Source: an uncultured Bacteroides sp.
Lineage (GTDB): Bacteria > Bacteroidota > Bacteroidia > Bacteroidales > Bacteroidaceae
Reading direction: 5' to 3'
DNA: 64,000 nucleotides
NCBI RefSeq assembly: GCF_963676325.1
Contig: NZ_OY781099.1
Span: 3,534,001 to 3,598,000 of the forward strand
Positions 60,007 to 64,000 of this stretch are shown here, in pieces. The notes beneath the pieces were generated by a model, which was given only the letters and a program-made list of their open reading frames with translations, made no database searches and was not told where the DNA came from. The stretch's first letter is position 1, and every line of letters starts with the position of its first letter. A program made the position numbers and the translations under genes.

Positions 60007-62121
60007 ATGAAAAAAATGACGCTAATTTTAGCATGCGGAATGATTGCAGCAAACACTTTCGGACAAAAGACAAAAATTACCTACCCGATTACAAAGAAAG
60101 ACAACATTGTTGATACCTATTTCGGTGTAAAGGTCTCAGATCCTTATCGCTGGTTGGAAAATGACACAACTAAAGAGACAGCAGCCTGGGTAAAGGCACA
60201 AAACAAAGTAACGTCAACTTATCTGGCAAAGATTCCTTTCCGAAACAAACTGAAGGAAAGACTCACCAATCTTGCCAATTACGAAAAGATTGGTGCACCA
60301 TTTAAGAAAAATGGGAAATACTATTTTTATAAGAATAATGGTTTGCAGAACCAAAGTGTTCTCTATGTACAGAGCTCATTAGACTCGCAGCCAGAGGTCT
60401 TTCTTGATCCAAACAAGTTATCGGAAGACGGAACCGTAGCCTTAACAGGAATCTCTTTTTCCAAAGACGGCAAATACTTTGCTTATACTGTTTCCAGAAG
60501 TGGTTCTGATTGGAGAGAAATCTATGTAATGGACATTGCCACCCGTAAATTACTTAACGATCATATTCAATGGGCTAAGTTTACAGGAGCATCCTGGCAA
60601 GGAGACGGCTTTTACTACAGTGCGTACGATGCACCTGTAGCAGGAAAAGAGTTCTCAAATATCAATGAAAATCATAAAATCTATTTTCATAAAATTGGAG
60701 AACCACAATCAAAAGATGTGCTGGTATATCAAAATTCCAAATATCCAAAACGCTTCTATTCGGCCAGCGTAAGCGAAGATCAACGTATTCTTTTCATCTT
60801 TGAATCAGGAGAAGGACGCGGGAATGCTCTTTTCATGAAAGATCTTACAAAAGCGGATGCTCCGATAGAACAATTAGCTTCAGATTTTAATTACGAATAC
60901 ACTCCTATTGAAGTTATAGGTAATCAAATCTTTTTATCCACCAATTATGGTGCACCTAAAAGCAAGGTCATGGTGGCTGATATTGCTTCACCAAAACTGG
61001 AAAACTGGAAAGACTTAATTCCGGAATCAGCTTCTGTTCTTTCAGGAGCAGAAGTTATAGGAGGTAAATTAATGCTGACTTACGACAAAGATGCTTCAAA
61101 TCACGCATTTTTATATAGCACTGACGGCAAACTTCTTCACGAAGTTAAACTACCGTCACTGGGTTCTGTAGGATTTAGCAGTGATAAGGATGATAATATT
61201 GCTTTTTACTCTTTCACCTCTTTCACCTTCCCCGGAGCTATTTACAAATACAATGTTGAGACTAATGAGTCAACTTTGTATTGTGCTCCAAAAGTAGATT
61301 TTAACCCGGAAGAGTTTGTTACCGAACAAGTATTCTATCCAAGCAAGGACGGAACAAAGATTCCAATGTTCCTGACTTACAAGAAAGGGTTAAAAAGAGA
61401 CGGTAGTAACCCTATTTTCCTTTATGGTTACGGAGGATTCAACATCAGCCTCAACCCAGGCTTCTCAACTACACGTATTCCTTTCCTTGAAAACGGAGGC
61501 ATTTATGCACAAACAAACCTTCGTGGCGGTGGCGAATATGGTGAAAAATGGCACCTGGCCGGAACAAAGATGCAAAAGCAGAATGTATTTGATGACTTTA
61601 TTTCAGCAGCAGAATATCTCATTGCAAAGAAATATACTAATAAACAAAAAATTGCAATTGTTGGAGGATCAAATGGCGGACTGCTTATCGGAGCCTGTGT
61701 AAATCAGCGTCCGGATTTATTCAAGGTTGCTATTCCTGAAGTGGGAGTTATGGATATGCTACGTTACCACAAATTCACCATTGGTTGGAACTGGGCAAGT
61801 GATTACGGCACCAGTGAAGACAACAAAGAGATGTTTGAATACCTGAAAACTTACTCTCCGCTTCATACTTTTAAGAAGGGAATCACCTACCCCGCCATTC
61901 TGGTTACCACAGCCGATCATGACGACCGTGTAGTTCCGGCTCACTCCTTCAAATATGCTGCAACCCTTCAGGCTGCAAGCAATGGAAAGAATCCTGCCCT
62001 GATACGTATTGACAGCAAAGCTGGTCACGGGTCTGGCAAACCAATAAGCAAAGTTCTGGAAGAGCAAGCAGACATTTACTCATTTATCATGTATAACATG
62101 GGGATGAAGCCAAAATTCTGA
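60007..62121 (+). CDS. secreted prolyl oligopeptidase, S9A
   Basis: Cleaves short peptides after proline. The 704-aa protein has a likely signal peptide (MKKMTLILACGMIAANTFGQ) and so probably acts in the periplasm. The start of the mature protein (DPYRWLEND) and the seven-bladed propeller (about 75-420) are typical of POP. The hydrolase domain has Ser555 in VGGSNGG, the catalytic Asp in ADHDDRVVP (639 or 640) and His674 in AGHGSGKP, close to the porcine enzyme's 554, 641 and 680. It has its own promoter and terminator, separate from the utilization locus. Confidence 0.94.
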   Translation: MKKMTLILACGMIAANTFGQKTKITYPITKKDNIVDTYFGVKVSDPYRWLENDTTKETAAWVKAQNKVTSTYLAKIPFRNKLKERLTNLANYEKIGAPFKKNGKYYFYKNNGLQNQSVLYVQSSLDSQPEVFLDPNKLSEDGTVALTGISFSKDGKYFAYTVSRSGSDWREIYVMDIATRKLLNDHIQWAKFTGASWQGDGFYYSAYDAPVAGKEFSNINENHKIYFHKIGEPQSKDVLVYQNSKYPKRFYSASVSEDQRILFIFESGEGRGNALFMKDLTKADAPIEQLASDFNYEYTPIEVIGNQIFLSTNYGAPKSKVMVADIASPKLENWKDLIPESASVLSGAEVIGGKLMLTYDKDASNHAFLYSTDGKLLHEVKLPSLGSVGFSSDKDDNIAFYSFTSFTFPGAIYKYNVETNESTLYCAPKVDFNPEEFVTEQVFYPSKDGTKIPMFLTYKKGLKRDGSNPIFLYGYGGFNISLNPGFSTTRIPFLENGGIYAQTNLRGGGEYGEKWHLAGTKMQKQNVFDDFISAAEYLIAKKYTNKQKIAIVGGSNGGLLIGACVNQRPDLFKVAIPEVGVMDMLRYHKFTIGWNWASDYGTSEDNKEMFEYLKTYSPLHTFKKGITYPAILVTTADHDDRVVPAHSFKYAATLQAASNGKNPALIRIDSKAGHGSGKPISKVLEEQADIYSFIMYNMGMKPKF

Positions 62122-62141
62122 AAGATACAAATTGAATAATA

Positions 62142-62182
62142 GAAAGCCCGTTTAATAACTAAGTTTCAGTAAACGGGCTTTC
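62142..62182. terminator. bidirectional terminator after the prolyl oligopeptidase gene
   Basis: GAAAGCCCGTTTA (62142-62154) and TAAACGGGCTTTC (62170-62182) form a perfect 13-bp stem between convergent genes. Confidence 0.8.
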
Positions 62183-62280
62183 ATTATCATTATAAAACTA
62201 TCCTATAGATTTTGTATTCTCAATATCAGACTTCAATTCAACGGCACTATTAGCAATAATAAATTCTGTTCTTATATCAA

Positions 62281-62862
62281 TTACTTAAAATAACCTACGG
62301 GATGATTTAATAAGAGAGTTTGCGTTCCTGTCAGTTTCAATGCTTTCTTTAATTCAGCAGCATCCATTGTAGCACGAACTACAGTAGCCAATCCAATTCC
62401 AGAGCAAAACAAAGATATATTCTGCGAAACAATTCCAGCATCAAGTGCTCCCCAAGTTTGATCAGTGTCCGAAACCAGAATCAAACATACCGGAGCCTTC
62501 ACCGGACGAACATCTCCACTACTTATAGGATCTAAAGTGCTGGTTGACGCATTATATAGATAACTACCTTCAGCCATACAAACATAAACTTTTATATCCT
62601 GCTTGTTGCGTGCAGAAGGAGCTGTTCTTTTTCCCTCTTTAGAACGGTTTATACCATTTGCTGCCCAAAGAAGATCTGAAAGATCTTGCTGACTAAGCAT
62701 CTTATCTGAGAATTCACGGGTAGATTTACGATTAGCAAAAGCTTTCATTATTTTCTCTCCACGATTTAAATCAGGTACATTTAACTTAATTGGTTTAAGT
62801 TCTTGTGCATTAGTACATGAAATCAACATGAACAACGCCATTAAAAATAGGGATCTTTTCAT
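62281..62862 (-). CDS. exported nitroreductase-fold lipoprotein
   Basis: An FMN-dependent nitroreductase-like protein of 193 aa. It starts with a lipoprotein signal (LISC, Cys16), which is unusual for a family normally found in the cytoplasm. Family marks are NRKSTREFSDKMLS (about 48-61), DLLWAANGINR and the GIGLATVVRATMD segment. It resembles the SagB/ThcOx-like short nitroreductases. The substrate is unknown. It is followed on the same strand by the next gene upstream at 62904-64000 (42-nt gap), so both may be in one transcript. Confidence 0.85.
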   Translation of the reverse strand: MKRSLFLMALFMLISCTNAQELKPIKLNVPDLNRGEKIMKAFANRKSTREFSDKMLSQQDLSDLLWAANGINRSKEGKRTAPSARNKQDIKVYVCMAEGSYLYNASTSTLDPISSGDVRPVKAPVCLILVSDTDQTWGALDAGIVSQNISLFCSGIGLATVVRATMDAAELKKALKLTGTQTLLLNHPVGYFK

Positions 62863-62903
62863 AATCTTTGTTTTTAAACTATTCTATTTTTGATTAATCT
62901 TGT

Positions 62904-64000
62904 TTATAATTCCTGGGGTTTCATTACTATTCCTATATTCTTCTTTCCATCAATTTTCACTATCAGTGGTTTGTCAAAATGTATATGACGAAGGTACTTG
63001 GTTTCAGACACAGCCTCTTTCTCATTCAGGAAAGCCTGATCATAAACCCCATCATTCATATACGAATTAATGGTAAAATAACCAACTCCAAACGATGTGA
63101 GGTTCTGAAAGAAATGCGTTCCCTGACTTGGATCAACTCGGTAATTCGTTAAGCCTGCTTCTACAATAACTTTTGCAGCAGAGATATGCGGCCATTTAAC
63201 CGGAATTCCGAGCCAGGTATCACTAGAGCCCCATCTTCCGGGTCCAACCAGGATATAGTTCTTTTTCTTTTCCAGAAATTCTTTATTCAGTTTTTCAATT
63301 TCATAGGCAATATCCTGATTGTGAGAGGCACTGTAATGGTCAGTCTTTACATAAACCACATCATAAATATCATTCATAATTCCATGCCCCAAAGCATGGT
63401 TAGAACCAAGTAACGTATCTTCTTTGCTTATCAATGACAAATTCTCATCAATCATCTCTTTACTATCTACAATAGGACGAATCTGCAGCAAATAGAACGT
63501 CCCCGACTTATCCATTTCCGTACTCATTGTTGCGGCAAATTCAATTTCCACAGGTCGTCTCATCTCTTTCTCACCATACTTCATAGCCAACTGAAGAATG
63601 CGTGACAACGGAAAAACATCATGCTGAAGGATATTTGCAAACGTAATCAGTTTTCGCCCGCCCGGATAAATTCCGTCTCGAATAACCTGATCATAAGGAT
63701 CAAATGTTGAAGCAATATATCGTAGTGACCCATCCTGTTCAGCCTCCTTAACCGGAAGTTTCAATAAATTAAAACCGTCATCAATAGAAAAGTTCTGACC
63801 AACATTCTTGAGATCCAAGGCATAAAACCTGGTCTGAGTCTCTTTTAACGCAATATCTACTTCACTGGTTTGCAACACATGATTAGGATGATAGGGAGAA
63901 AATCTCAGTGTCATTCCTCCATCTACAATGTACTTTCCAAGTCCCAATGCAATGTTTACAGTTCCCTCTTCAGGTTTCTCATCTCCAATTGGATAATAAT
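62904..64000 (-). CDS. PEP/pyruvate-binding domain protein (partial, N-terminus off the window)
   Basis: The last ~365 residues of a larger protein; the frame stays open to base 64000. The piece contains IDDGFNLLKLPV, DGIYPGGRKLITFANIL, PVEIEFAAT...FYLLQIRPIVD and ILVGPGRWGSSDTWLG. The EFA...LLQIRP segment is the end of the ATP-grasp-like PPDK_N domain of phosphoenolpyruvate synthase and pyruvate phosphate dikinase. The C-terminal ~180 residues are a distinct extension seen in Bacteroidales proteins of this type. It lacks the phosphohistidine and PEP-binding domains, so it is probably not a normal PEP synthase. Function unknown. Confidence 0.8.
   Translation of the reverse strand, partial: YYPIGDEKPEEGTVNIALGLGKYIVDGGMTLRFSPYHPNHVLQTSEVDIALKETQTRFYALDLKNVGQNFSIDDGFNLLKLPVKEAEQDGSLRYIASTFDPYDQVIRDGIYPGGRKLITFANILQHDVFPLSRILQLAMKYGEKEMRRPVEIEFAATMSTEMDKSGTFYLLQIRPIVDSKEMIDENLSLISKEDTLLGSNHALGHGIMNDIYDVVYVKTDHYSASHNQDIAYEIEKLNKEFLEKKKNYILVGPGRWGSSDTWLGIPVKWPHISAAKVIVEAGLTNYRVDPSQGTHFFQNLTSFGVGYFTINSYMNDGVYDQAFLNEKEAVSETKYLRHIHFDKPLIVKIDGKKNIGIVMKPQEL

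Overview
The window looks like chromosome of a Bacteroides-like member of the Bacteroidales. The evidence is the 16S rRNA sequence type, promoters of the TTTG / TAnnTTTG kind, a SusC/SusD pair with a hybrid two-component regulator, and many secreted glycoside hydrolases. It starts inside an rRNA operon on the minus strand (23S partial, tRNA-Ala, tRNA-Ile, 16S) driven by two tandem promoters near 4315-4468. About 1.8 kb without genes follows. It holds a dispersed AGTAGCAGAT motif family, a 22-bp tandem repeat and a 114-bp internally deleted IS66-type element.

From 5.9 to 10.6 kb there is a housekeeping run (sppA, lpxK, purine nucleoside phosphorylase, thiL), then tRNA-Phe with its own promoter and terminator. 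From 11.3 to 20 kb lies a small secreted glycosidase region: an unknown secreted protein, GH29 and GH3, then tcdA, an SGNH esterase and a second GH29 with a C-terminal discoidin-like domain. An intact IS66-family element (20358-22917, 8-bp target duplication CTTATTTA) has jumped into a palindromic array of CCCTCAC motifs. Next come a C-S lyase (malY/patB type), a decayed IS5-family transposase, and an AT-rich lipoprotein gene with a MACPF pore-forming domain and three 48-residue C-terminal repeats. That last gene resembles the Bacteroidales secreted antimicrobial proteins.

From 28.9 to 55.1 kb is a polysaccharide/glycoprotein utilization locus. The hybrid two-component regulator is divergent from susC-susD, followed by GH27, a metzincin-like lipoprotein, GH97 fused to a zincin-like domain, GH127, an HExxH protein, GH43 with discoidin and LamG-like domains, a second GH127, and a DPP4-type S9 peptidase. 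A 17-bp direct repeat with a 21-bp period sits at an identical distance from the -7 element of susC and of the first GH127 gene. I infer it is the regulator's operator. Beta-L-arabinofuranosidases, alpha-galactosidase families and several peptidase-like proteins together suggest a plant hydroxyproline-rich glycoprotein such as extensin as substrate. This is a hypothesis.

The last 9 kb return to metabolism: an acyl-CoA thioesterase, malic enzyme (maeB type), NADP-type glutamate dehydrogenase, a prolyl oligopeptidase, a nitroreductase-fold lipoprotein, and the C-terminal part of a PEP/pyruvate-binding protein cut by the window edge.
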